Part shown: one piece after another, positions 25,552 through 38,600 of the stretch
How positions within the stretch are numbered: the first letter of the stretch is position 1
Layout: each line of letters starts with the position of its first letter
Origin: Climacteris rufus
Taxonomy: Eukaryota > Chordata > Aves > Passeriformes > Climacteridae
Reading direction: 5' to 3'
Assembly: GCA_013398175.1 (NCBI GenBank)
Contig: VZRZ01008693.1
Coordinates: 795,288-859,287, forward strand
DNA: 64,000 nucleotides
Notes under the pieces: model-generated
Database searches by the model: none
What the model saw: only the letters and a program-made list of their open reading frames with translations
What the model was told of the DNA's origin: nothing
Position numbers and translations under genes: made by a program

Positions 25552-26689
25552 GTGCACTTCTGTCCATGTGTACCTGTGAAATCCAGCTCCACCCTTTGCA
25601 AAGCCACTTTCTTGTGACTTCAGCTGTTCATCAGCTACTGAGAATATGCAGGCTAGCTAATATTTCTTTTGTCTTACAACTGGGAGGCAGAACATACCAA
25701 GTAATACGGGAACGGTATCAGAGAACAAGGAGACAAATGAAAAAGTAATGACAAAAAACATTTTTAGCCCTCACAGAAAAATCTCATGCAAATGTGATAG
25801 AGAAAAAAAGGAAAGGAAGAGGAAATGGACCTTTAAAGAAAGGAATTATGCAGATACATATCTGGATTTTCACAAGTGTTATTAATTTTTTAATTAAATT
25901 GGATCTTTTAAAATATGCAGTATTTACAGTTCTCTCATGAGCAGCGTGATCAAATCATGACAATTTTTTCCCCACTTTATACTCTCAATAGAGCTCAGCA
26001 ATAATATATTTTCTCAGCTTAAAAGCTTTCTTATGTCTTATCTCAAAGATCAACTGTGGTCAGCTTGAAAAAAATGTCAAAGCTTAAAATAAGGATGAAG
26101 TGGCATGCTTTTACTTAAATTTTCTTGAAAGTGCTGCTGGCAAATACTGCTTTTCATGGTAATGATACTATATTCCTGAAGAAAAACATTTTACTGCTAC
26201 AGTGATATTAGTAATGTCATCTGACACCTTATCAAGATAGGTATAGACAGTTAGTAATTTCCCCAGGAATGTAAGATATGCTATTGGATTGTGAAAGGAA
26301 GAAGATAAATCCAAACCAATTGAGATACCTCAAAGTTAAAAGCAACTTCTCAGAAAGCTTGTTTTAACTGAAAGGAAATTGTATATGTAATATGAATGTA
26401 TATTTACATCATGATGTGTACCCTTACTAACATAAAGGGCGAAGACTTATTTCTGACATTAATTCAGCAGTCTTACCTCAGTTCAGAAAATCACCACAGA
26501 TGGAGTTTAACTTTTAGCCACATCAGTATTTTGCACTAAAACCTGTAAACCCATTTATCTGTATGTGCTGAGTCTGGAAGAGCCTGAGGATTGAATCTTA
26601 ATTTTTGGTAGTGAGTGGTGGGACCTCTGAGTTACCAGAAGCAGAAACTGCCCTTGATCCAGACAAATAAATTTGAAAACTCGGGGGGG
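25552..26689. other. Unique AT-rich intronic sequence
   Basis: No gene, RNA or recognised repeat is seen between the polypyrimidine tract and the A-rich tract. Confidence 0.6.
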
Positions 26690-26766
26690 AAGAAAAAAAA
26701 AAAAAAAAAAGAAAAAAAAAGGAAGAAAAAATAAAAAAAAAAAAAGAGAAAAAAAGAAAAATTAAA
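26690..26766. repeat. A-rich low-complexity tract
   Basis: About 77 bases, almost all A with scattered G and T, preceded by a GGGGGGG run at 26683-26689. It could be the decayed tail of a retroposed sequence, but no recognisable retroposon body lies immediately upstream. Confidence 0.9.
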
Positions 26767-29700
26767 GAATTGTTCATGCATCCCAGAAAAGTAGTTTTAT
26801 GATTTTTACTGTTATTCCCAGCTATAAGTTTCTTTCCAAGTGACCCAAGCAGACTGCAACTTGTGAACAGCTATTCTATCTTTGACCAGCAGCTGAACCA
26901 GACCTAATGTCTCAGGTTTGGGGTCTTTCACTGCCTGTCATCTGCAGCTTTATCTCAGCTGTCAAGGATGTGGTGCAGGATGAAGGAGGGTCATGTAGCA
27001 GCTCCCACCAGCTTCTGTGAAGCTCAGGGGACTTGTATATGGCAGCCAAGCAGGGAGGGTGCTTGGTCCTTCCCGTCACCTGTGACTGGGGTGGGACTAC
27101 ACGGTCTTCTCAACCACAGTGGCTCTGACCATGCCTGGAAAGACCAGGGAGATCAGAGCAGATCTGGGACATACTGTTGGCCACAATCACAAGGCTACCC
27201 AGTGCAGCAAAATCAGGGAAGCGCTTCCACAGACATAAAAATGACAACCAAACATGATTATTTACTGTTTTTTTATTCACTGGGCATGAATTGGCCTAAG
27301 TAGTGCCAAATGCACCACAGAATACAAGATTTTAAAAGCACTAGCACTGCACTATACCCCTTATTTGATACCATAATCATCTCTGGTTTGCTTCACTACT
27401 CATCCTGCATACCACAGCCTCATGGGATGCAGATGGGCAAGTGCTGGGTGAGGAGGTGGATCCACCACGGCAAGAAGAGGACAGAGTGGTTTGTGTGGCT
27501 CCATTTTAACATCTGATATGCAGTCACAATGCAAATGTGCACTGTTGACAGAAATGGCCAGCTGGCAGAGTGTGTGTCTGTGCCTCTGGTATTTTAAATT
27601 TAGTGTGTCTGCTACTGCATCCTTATTCATGGACATGATGGCGAGGTTTTCAGAGCCCCTGATTGTTTAATATAATCTATTTACTATGAAACATCTGATA
27701 GCTGTTATAGAAAATGTCAGATGATTTATTTTCATTTTTTCCATCCAAAAAAAGAAAGAAAAGTGTTTTATATCAAGAAACATTTCAAAAGCTTATAGAC
27801 AAATGGACAAAGTGCACAAATGTCAGATGCACAGCCCTGAGCGGTGGGGACATGAGCTGAATAAAACTCTGGTTGCGTTTACTAATGCCAGATAATTGAC
27901 ATGATAATAGAAGATTACAGATACGGGTATTGTTTGGATTCTAACCCTATTTTCTGTGATTTTCACACTGCAAAGACTATTCCAAAAATTATATCCTTTT
28001 GGTATTGAGATTAGTTTTACAAATAAATTGAGATTTGGGAATGGCACTTCAAATTATCACTAAGGTAATGTTCTGAAGGAGACTGATAAAATGGATACTG
28101 AAAAACCTATTACATTTCCAATATGATTATAGTAATTTTCCCAAGATAACAAAGAAGCATCTCTTTCGCTTTTCTGTAATTATTGTAGGGTAAATTTTGT
28201 ATTGTAAAATACAAAGATTTGTTTTCCTGTCTTATGATTATGGCAAAAATGCTTACTTGCTTTTAAAACAAAATAGTAAGCGCTAAGAATGCTTTCCTAA
28301 TTAAGAGACACAATATATAATGGCAAAATACTTGAATGATGGGATTTTATACAAGAAGATTTTGCTCTCAGTCTTTTTATTTACAGGTAAGCGTGAGCTT
28401 TCTTGATGAATTTCACTGAGGTTTTATACACAAGCAGTTGTTTCAATTTAATGATTCCATTTTTATTTTCAGAGAAAGAGAATGCTAAAATCAAGCCAAA
28501 ATATTAGTCCTTTGTGTATACGTGAAAAAAAATAAGTTGTTATTCAAAGATAGTTCTTTTGGATGAGTCAGTTAAATGTGAATGAAAATGAAAAGCTACA
28601 ATTCAAAAGCATTTTGTGAATTATATTTTTTGAAAAAGGAAGCCTCTACCTTTGACAAGACAATTTGTAGGAGACAGATTTTTCATGGCTTCTGTTATTG
28701 TACTCCAAGAGCAATAAAGAGGCAGCCGGTGTCCTCTTTGTCAGTTCAGGGGCTTCCAGTCTCTGTGTATGTGGCAAAACACTGTCAGCAGCACTCACAA
28801 ATACTCCATAAGGCAAGAAAGATCAGCTGAGGTTCAAGTGAAAGGAATTTCTTCTTTTCAAAACCGTTGACATTGTGCACGATCCACATAGGTACAAGCG
28901 AGTAATTTATTACTAGCAAAACCAACACATTTTTTGAACTGCTTTATTTGGGAGTCTGACTGCTTTACCCAGTCCTGTATGTTTCTGAGAAAATGTTAAC
29001 GTGGCTGTAAATTTCTTACTTTATAAACAATGAGTGAAGAATTCTGCCCTCTTTTCACCATCTATCTTCATCTTCAAGTCAAGAGCGAACTTCCCTTTAG
29101 TCTGCATTCCCTTTGCTGCTTCTGGAGCCTTGCACGTTGCCCCAGTGTTGTTTTACTGTTATCACTGAAATGCTATGCTTAGAAAACTGCTTAATTTTTT
29201 AATGGTAAACACAAGCAATCCCTTATTTTCCCTCTTCTCACACCCAGTATAACATATTTTGTACAATTAAGCAAAGGGAAAATGCTGTTTTAGAGAATTC
29301 TCGATATCACAGTTGCAATGAAGGGAACTAAAGTGTTGACCTTCAAATGGTGGGATTTTTATCTTTCTTCATATTTTATTTATGGTGTTTTGGATGGCCT
29401 ACTTCTACTCCCATTGGAAATTCCCCAGAACATCCTTTATACAATGCTGCTGATGGAAGAACTGGCAAGTTCTCTCTCCATTAGACATTGCCAACAGTAT
29501 CTTTTCAATCAGAATGTAAGTTTCTTTTGTAACAAGCAATTGGAAGAAAATTTCTAAAGTTTTTGTTATAACTCCTTAAGCACAGGGTTCAGTACTGCTG
29601 ATGCTGCCTGTGCTCCCCTCTGCAATTTTAGGGGAAGCAGGACAGCGGACTGTGAGCGGACTTGTTCATTCCTCATTAGTTTTCTGCATTGTGACTTTTT

Positions 29701-32700
29701 CCTGGCTTTCACATTTCAACCCACTACCACCACCTTGTCATCAGCCCTTTCTTCAGCAGGTCATCTTCACTCCCTGTCTTTTACCAAGCTCCAGCAGAAC
29801 CCAGGTCTCTCTCTTTGTCCTGCTTCCTTCATGGGAAACAGGAGGTTACCTTCATCCCAGCTGCTTCTTTTTCACCCTCCTAAGAGTTTTGTTTTTCAGT
29901 CTGTACCTTGTATGTGGGTTTGAAAAGTGACTTACTGTGAGTGAAACAGAGCCTTAGGGCGGAGCATTCCCGAGTGACCTGGCTTCTGTGCATGCCTATG
30001 AACTGCAGTGTTGAATAATTATTGCTGATGGTGGTGGCAGCAATGCCTGGCTATTTGTCCCTGTAGTTAGGGTGTAGGAATGGCTGATAGTTCCTTATCT
30101 TTAAAGCTGGAAGAGAACTGAATTAATTAAAGAGGGCCAGGGTGTCTCATGGCTTTATTCCTGTTGGTGGTGGTCAAGCAAATCTAGATAGATAATGCCA
30201 CAGTAACTTCTAGTTATCTAAAATAACTTTGCTTTGCTGAGATTGGACAACAATTAAACACAATAGTTAGAACCTAATGTCTTTGGAAAAAGGTATGGGA
30301 ATTGTAAAACCCATTTTTAACATCTGGACACCTCAGAGTTAGCTAGAAGCTATCTTTCTTGAACATCTACTTGGCAATTACTCTGACAAAGGACTCTATT
30401 AACACAGGGTCTGAGTCCAAGACTAGTATTGGGTTTTAATTCTGATCTGGGAACTTTTAAAGAACATCATCTTTCCCTCTGAAGAACATCATAATTTCCT
30501 TTTAAATCTTTAGGGCTTTAGAGAAGCATCTCATTCTTCAGCCACATATCTCTGTTATTACTAGTCCTGAGCAAATGCTGACATTTACACTGAGTTGTAT
30601 GCTAGCTTTCCAATCTCAGGAGAATACATTGCAGATGCAACACCTTGTAACACAGCTCTAGAATTCACCGGAAGACTATAAATGTCTATAACCAGAATAT
30701 AACCATATATTCAGAGGGAGGAAAATGTTAAATGACATTGCATTATTGTACTGGAGAATATGTTTCACCATTAGTTAATTTAGATTTAATACATTTACAA
30801 TGGAAGTCTGCTTTACATCAGAAACAGTGAATATTGAATTATTTAGATGGGGTCAAATTATAAAGCATTGTGATAATTTGTAGTTCTTACTTGTAAAAGA
30901 GTAGACTTAAGCTTTTCAAGCAGTGTGCAATCCACTTCAACCTTTTAATAATGGTGACCTGTGCTTCTTCACATTCCTGGGCTTTTGGAAAGAACATAGT
31001 TACTCTCCCACCTTTGAATGTTACCTACATTGTGTGAGATCTGAGGTGAAATACATTCTTTTTCTGATTCACATTTTCCTTAGTCTCTGCCTTACTGCCT
31101 CTTCTCAGCTGTGCTCTGGCAGGCATGGAAATGAGTGCTTCCTCAGAGGTGGGATACTGGTTTTCCTCCTTCAGAGGATGAAGTGGAGGGAAGGGGAAAG
31201 GAGAGACATGCATTCTTTTCACCTCTGCCTGTGAAGGCTTGCTTTTGTTTCCACACTTGGCCAAGTGAGAGACAAAAGCAGAGTTCAAGGCAAAGCATCT
31301 CAGAGCCTTTAAAATGGTGCCATTGATTTATTCTTTTCTTGACTTGTATGTAACAATGCATGCAGAGCAAACAGGGCACAGCCTGTCTGGAACTGACCAG
31401 AGCACTGTCAGGCTCTTTTTCTCAGACTTGAGGTTTCAAGATATCCTCAGTGGCATACACGTGTATGAGTTCATAAAGAAAATTCAGTTTAGCACCCATC
31501 CAAAACTGTTAAATATGGAAATAATTATTACCAGGATGTCAAATGTATTCCTAAAGTAAGTGGATACAGATTCCAAAATTGGCTCAAGAACTTACCCTTT
31601 TAGTGAAGTTTACCTCTAGTATAGGGTCTTCAATTATGCTCATTGTCTTGTTTTTATTTGAAGTCCATGGGAGTAAATTGGCCAGTGAAAGCTCTTGAAA
31701 ATCCTACTGCCACCCAAAGATAGATTAATATTGTAGTTCTTCCCCAAGAGAAAAAATTAAAGCAAAGAAACTTAAAATGTTTCCCAGCACTTCCTAATAG
31801 AAAGTGTGATAAATTATGTACTGTTCAAGGAACAGAGGGATTTTTTTTAACGCCAGGGATACAGAACACTGTCAGACACGCAACTTTATTTGGATGTAGT
31901 TTTGAACATTGCCATTTGGGAGGGCAATGTGTTTAGTTTATTTTGGGTTTTTTTCACTTGTTTCTCCTGTCCTGGAAATTCCTAACACCACAGGAGAGTA
32001 ACTTCTCAAGAACTGTGATTAATATAAAGAAAAAAAGGCTGGAAAATTCTTCAGTTAAAAAAAAAAAAGAAGCAGAGAAGGGAAACTTAAGAATGAAAGA
32101 AAAATGTAAGAGAGCACTGCAGAAGTGTATCTCCAACAGTTAGCTGCAGGTTGTCTCTCCGAAGTAGGGACCATCTTCCTCTTCTGTAAGAATCTTTGCC
32201 AATCTTTACCTCATCTTTGAGGTAACTAGGTGTCATGTCCCAGGCTTTCCTGGACATCCCTTTTGGTTTTTATGACCCAGTCCTTTCTGCTTCAGCCTTA
32301 ATGAGTTGTTCTTCTTTTTACCCTCCTCCCCACCCCAGATTGCTTTAAAAGACATAAATATTTGTTTCTGTGGGTCCTGGTGATCTACCAACCCGTTGTT
32401 CTCTTTGTTTTCTCTCCGTGCTGTGACAGGGTACTCGGTGAGTAGCAGCACATCTTCTAGGCGTAGCAAGGGAAGTTAACCACTGCCATGCTAACAGAGG
32501 GAAGACCCTGATTAAAAAGGGAGGTGAAAACATAAAGGTTGCAATTTTTTTCACCTGATAAAATGTCATGGCATTTTGTTTTAATATCTGTCCCAGTATT
32601 CAGCAGTTATGGTTGAGGAGACATTATTTATTTTATTCCCTTTGTCTTCAGGGGCTTATGACGCTTCAGAGAATTTATCTCTGGACTAAAATGTGTTTAT

Positions 32701-35109
32701 AGCAAGGATCTCAAGTGGCTTCACTTAGGGTATCTCTTTATACCATGAAAATCTCATTGAACCACCTGCCCTACTCTATAGTATTGTTTGACCCTACAAT
32801 TTCAAGACATACTGCAGTCACAGTAGTAACTTGAATTGGGAAATTATGCTGGGAAAGTACCTTCATTGCTTATGTGAAGTGGTTTAGTTTCAATCATTTG
32901 TAACATAATACTGATGACACTTTTTGATGGATCTTTATACATGGAAACTTTTCTGTGTAGTGCCTCAAATACTGAAATTCAGTACAAGCACTTGTAGTCA
33001 TTAGGACTCTAAACTTCAGGCCTTTTGTCTGAATTTCAGGAAAACATGGTGTCGCATTTGCCATTAACTTGCCTTTCATCTTTATGTATAATAGCTGCCT
33101 GCTTCTCCTTTAGTCCTTCCCACCAGTTTTATTCCATATAAAATCCCTGAATATTGTATTTGGCTTAGAATGTAATGTGGCACAGAGATATGTCTGTGAC
33201 ACTGGGGGTGGTGAGCACTGATGGAACTCAGAAAGTAGGAGAAAAGTCCAACTGAATTCCATCTTTCTCATACTGGAAGGGGAGAAAACCCTTTTCTACT
33301 CTTGCCTGAATCATTACAATGCTGGAAGAATAATCATACTGTGTTTATCTGTGGATAAAGGGAAGACTTCATCTTGTCTTTCTTGCTATTTGGACTCAAT
33401 TAGAGAGAGGTGAAATATAGAGGAAATTTGCACATATAAATGCACAGATGTTTCTTCAAATGCACTGTCACCTACTTATAAAAAGTGTCCCATAAAGTAA
33501 AACTGAAAAGTATCATTCTAAAAGCTATTCTGATACATGCATCCTAAGTTTGGTTATTTCACCTTTTCCTGTGAAGTTGCACGCTTAGAACTAGTAGCAG
33601 CACGTCTCAGTTTTCATGTGAAGTACACCAACAGAGCTTGAGAAAAGCTGTCCAATGCTCAGGGCACCTGCAGGCCTGACTCAGGTAAGCTGTGAAGCAG
33701 GAGGATCCACGGCTGCAGCTTCACCTGTCTGAGAATTCCTCTCTCCCTCTTCCCTTCTGAGTCCTCTGCTTTTTGTTGCCTCCCTACAGAAGAGGCATGA
33801 TGGCTGCTTTGGGCCAGCTGCAGGAGGTCATGCTGACATCACAGTTAGCATTGCAAGGGAAAATCTGTCTACTTCTTGTAATGCCCTACCAATGTAAGGC
33901 AGTGTTTGAGAAGATTGCCAGTATCTGCTATAGCATGTAGTGAGGATCTCAGCCTGGGCTGGGGAAAGCAGTGGAGGTGGAAAACTGGGGAGAGTTGTGT
34001 CAGGACTCCTAGTGGGGAAGGGAGAGGAAGATGAAGAAGTATAACACCTTCCTGGAATGGGTGTTGATCAGATGTATTTGGCTGAAATGGGCAATCACTT
34101 CAGCAAAATGCTGGTGGAATCCAAGCTGCTGGACTCGGGATTTGCACAGTAAAAGAAGCAAGTGTGGTGCTAACTTGAATGTTGTGCTCCTACAGCACCA
34201 AATTAACTACCCAGGTGCCTCTTGGGAGGCAGCCAATATGCTACAAAACTTATGCCAGATGAAGACCACAAAGCACATGGATTATATCCCTAGAAATATC
34301 TCCTTTTCCTCTCTAACATCCATGCTGAGAAAATGCTTTTCTTTGAGTTGCACTGAGTGGTGGGAATGGGAATGGACATGACTAGGAGTGCATTTAGTAA
34401 AAGAATATAAAAATAGCAGTTTGGGGTTTTTTCTTTATCTCAGGAGGAAGCTAAACAGCCTTTTTAGGGACTGTGAGACCTTTAGTGGCTAGAAACACAA
34501 ACTGTGTAGGATAATTTAGAAGATTGTGCCTTCAATTTAGTTTGTGACACAGCATTCTAAGACTTTGCAGTAGTTTCCAAAAAGTTTTTCCTCTTTCTCC
34601 TTTAAAGATGCTGGATAATAATGTTATTATCTACATGGTGATTTTCAGCCAAATGTTTGCAATTGCTCAACAGCCTAAATATCAGGAGTCTCATTGTACA
34701 GCAGCTGCAGAAAAACATGCTGAGTTTTGTACATATTTAGGAATATCTTTGAAAAGGAAAAAAAAATCTGTGTTTGGATTCCATTTTTCCAACAGAAGAG
34801 CTAGGTATGATGTTTTTCATATTCCTTTTGTTGTCTCTGAACTTTTTTCCCCATTCTCCTGTGTCCTTTTTGCAATAATGGGCCAGACAGTACACATTGT
34901 TAAGAAGGCAGGGTACACTCTAGTTTGTATGGTGGCATAATAATGTACTCTGGTTTATGCTTTATTCTCTTCCTAATAATTCATAACATTCAATTTGGGG
35001 TTTTTTATCACTATTAAGTACAGGCTTGACATTTTTGTAAAATTATTATAACACTAGCATTTTGTTCTTAAATGGTGATAGTAGTCTCAGGATGTATCAC
35101 TAATATGTA
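26767..35109. other. Unique intronic sequence
   Basis: No gene is supported. Segments 26940-27240 and 29600-29930 are GC- or C/T-richer than average and give open frames of 103-111 codons with no recognisable domain. An A-run lies near 32058-32069. A + strand frame of 116 codons at 34031-34381 also lacks motifs and looks like chance. Confidence 0.5.
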
Positions 35110-35640
35110 TGTGTATAGAAAGTTGGATTTTTCTCCATATGGTTTCTTTTACATTTATCTGCATTGAATTACATCAGGCATTTGATAACCCAGTCTTTCA
35201 GTCTTGTAAGGTTTCTTCAACCTTTCCATTCACCATCTGCTTTAGCCCTCTGACAAACCAGAAAGTCTTTTCACCTTACTGTTTATGCCTTTTCCAATCA
35301 CTCAGGAGCAGATTGAAGAACAAGGCTGAACACAAACCCCTCTTGGACTCCACTGAGTACATTCTGATGATCTGAAAGTGACTGTCCACAGCCTAAAGTT
35401 TTTTGGGGGTTAGCCAACCCTTTCTCCATGTGACCAGCACTTTGTTGCATTTCCTTTTTTAAAGTTTTTGAGGAAGGCTTTTCTCAAGTACACATTTAGG
35501 CATCTGAGGATCTCCCTTGTGCACCTGTTCCTTTATCCTTTCAAAGGAGTCCAGCAGGTTTCTGTGGTACAGATCCCTTTTGCAAAGTCATGCTGGCTGT
35601 TGTCAATTTGTTTGTGGTTTTTTTTCTGCTACAGTTTTGT
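35110..35640 (-). repeat. CR1 LINE reverse-transcriptase relic, antisense
   Basis: Read on the + strand, the order matches the antisense of the CR1 RT domain: TGCATTGAATTACATCAGGC, a CCAGTCTTTCAGTCTTGTAAG block, then degraded sequence, ATCTCCCTTGTGCACCTGTT, GGAGTCCAGCAGGTTTCTG, and CTTTTGCAAAGTCATGCTGG. The last block covers the region just before the RT motif with the YLDF-type core. It is heavily mutated, with no intact frame, and comparable in age to the relic at 5190-6130. Confidence 0.65.
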
Positions 35641-38600
35641 TCTTCTGACTGCTTTTCTACTAATTTACCTGGGAACACTCTAGAGGAACCCTACACAAAC
35701 TGGGAAAATGAAAGTTTACCAGTCATTGGGTGCCAAGCTTTTGTGTGTACGGAAGGAACCTGAACCTCTCCCCATGTTCACAGTAAACATTCAGGAAAAA
35801 AACCCAGTTTAGTTCTTGTTGCATTTTTGTCTTTTTTGAAGGCTCTTTCTTGCTCTTTGGTCATGGACTATCAGCCATTGTATCTGTGTACAGTGCCTTC
35901 CACAGGACTGTGGTCCTGTGTATTAAATAATGATTAAAAAGTCTTATAGTTTGTGGTTTCCCCCTTGCTTCTGTCGTAATGCACCATTCTCAGTCATGTG
36001 GAACCTACAGGAGGGATCTTTGCCCAAAGGATTTTGGGTCTAAAATAATCTGAACAATAGCAACCAGGTATAAAACCAGTATTCATTTCCATTTTCTCTT
36101 TACATTCCCCGGGGAATTTTTGAAGGGTTAAATCATCTGACTTTTCACTCAGATGACAGGGCAGAAGCACTCATGACAGCTACTGCAGCCGTGAACCCCT
36201 GGTTATCTATAGTGGGTGGCTGTTAGAGAGTGCTGAGAGACTCCCTGGCTTCCTGTGCTCACATTTCCTTCTTAATCAGCTGAGACATGTTTGGGGCATG
36301 TCTCAACTGCTCAAACGCAGAAGCTGAGAGAGTTTGTATTAAGTGTAAATCCTACTCACATAAAAAAAAAATGCAGTGTTTCATTTTTATCATAGAAAAT
36401 ACGGAGTAGAAAGCTATTGCCAAAAAGATGCTAATAATATATTAATAAAGTAGTTAAAATATAAATATACAATTAAAAACTTGTAATACTGAGGGAGCAT
36501 CATTCAGAGAATCCTCTTCAAATGCCATTAAAAAAACCAAGAGCCCAAGATTTTTAAGATTCTTTAAGAAGTATTTGAAATGTCAGACACAAGAAGCGTA
36601 AATACCATAATGGTGAGGAAAGGCTGCAAGAAGTACAACATTCAAGTACTCTGAAAGAGAAAAAAATTCTCCCATGATGAATGCAGCAGTGTTTTCGTAT
36701 CTGTAGTTTGTAATATTTTGTACAGTTCTTTGCTTTCAGACACCATTAAAGAGTTAGATCTCAAATGAAGATACTGGAAAGAGGAAGAGAAATGTTACAT
36801 TTATTTTTAATAACTTCTCTAAAGCATTGCTTGAACCATATATAATAGGTTAGAAAAAGGGCTCAAGAGACAGATTCAGTGAATGTCACCATCTTGCTAC
36901 TCAGACAAAGTAATTTGTGCTGGACTAGGGTGAGAGAAGTTGTTTCAGTTCTATAATGCATACATATCAATACAGTATAAATTTTAGCCATGCATGTAGA
37001 AAATATCCTCTATTTGCCATCAGTGTTTACAAAGACAGATCTACTGGCCAATCATTGCCTATAAGTTTAAGGACGCATGAAGTAGGCTCTTGTTGCATAA
37101 TTGCATTTTCATATAATTGCTTTCTTGCTTCAGGTTTGCTACTGTCTTTATTCTCGACATTGGTTTATAATGAGAATTGGTCCCCTAGTTGGTTTAAAAC
37201 TGTAGGGTAGTTACTATAAGAATAGCCTACAACCACCTATAATACATTTTTATACTCTTTCTAATTTATTTTCTTTAAAATTGTTATAATTACTTCTTAC
37301 ACATTCTAAATTGTTTTTTGCAATACCTACTCCAATCCAGTTTCTTCATCAAAGAATTGGCTGCCAATGTGTTCTAGCCCAAGTTCCAGGTTGGAATCTG
37401 ATCCTAAATTACTATGGAAATCAGAATGAGGTGGCAAATCTAAGGAAAGATAAGAGGTGGGCTAAGAAAAAATAAAGTTCATCATCATTCACAGACAAAA
37501 TAGAATAAAATTTCCCTACCCACCAGGGTAGGTTTAAAATTGCCAATGGATTCTACGTGATGCTTCTCAAAGATGAACTTTTCAGCCCATTTTGCTTGTA
37601 TCTTGTATTTTAATAATAGCATTGAATTATGGATCTTTTCAGTCATCTTAATTATGCAAGATTATGGTTATCAATGAAAGTGGGATTTTTTCAAAGGTGG
37701 TTTTTGTCGCTGTATACAAAAATAGGGAAGATGCACAGAGCCTTACAATAGAGTTGGAAACAGAGAGAAGATGAGTGAACTCTGAAGCTATCACTAAGTT
37801 TTACAGTTGCCTAATTTTCGAGGTCCTTTCCATCTGCTGAAAGATGTTGTCCAGCTGAGCAATGCACGATGACTGAGGTTCATATGAGAAAGAGGAAATG
37901 AATAGGATCAGGAGAGAAAGGACATTTCTTTGGATCTCTCTGGGGTTTCACACTTTCAGAGCTAGTTAGAAGTATCAGAGTTCAGACCCATGTTCCCTCT
38001 TCCATGTGTGCTGAAGGAGTGATCCCAGGGCAGCTTTGGTTCAGGTGCTCATCATAGGAGCTCCTTACTGTTCTCCATACAAAACCATGGCTCAGGCATG
38101 TACACTGCAACAGCCTTGGAAATCAGCAGCAGGGCTTGGCATAAGTGTATCAATAAGTGTTATATGATGGCATTCGACACAAAGTGTTTGGTTTTCGTGT
38201 TAATGTGTTGGGCAATGGCTGTTTCCAAAATCTGCATGAACTATAAGGAAAGGCATGAAGTTCTAAGTGCACAAAAAACTGTAAAATTGCATGGAACCAG
38301 CAAAAAAAACCTCATAAAAGACTCATGCTGTTCTAAAGAGCAAGTGCTTCTAGCCCTCTCTTTTCCCCCAAACCTTCTAAAAGTACCCAGCTGTGAGCTC
38401 TTTTAATGAGAGTCTGAAACCTAAATTTAAAATAAAGATATTCAGTTTATGATCTGAAATCAATTTTAAAAAGATAACATGGCCAGTAAATATTGCTGGA
38501 AACTACTGAAGCCCTCTCAAGGGTTTTTCTTCTTGTTTATTGTTAATGCCTGACATCCTTTATCTGACTCTTGGCACTGCTCTTCATTGTCTATTCTTTT

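Noticed and set aside
25119..25748. 209-codon + strand open frame (and 133-, 134- and 106-codon companions)
   Set aside because: It is a translation of the TTCC/CCCT microsatellite and of the run of Ns, with no real protein signature.
34031..34381. 116-codon + strand frame as a possible exon or gene
   Set aside because: It has no recognisable domain, no convincing splice sites or conserved pattern, and a length plausible by chance.
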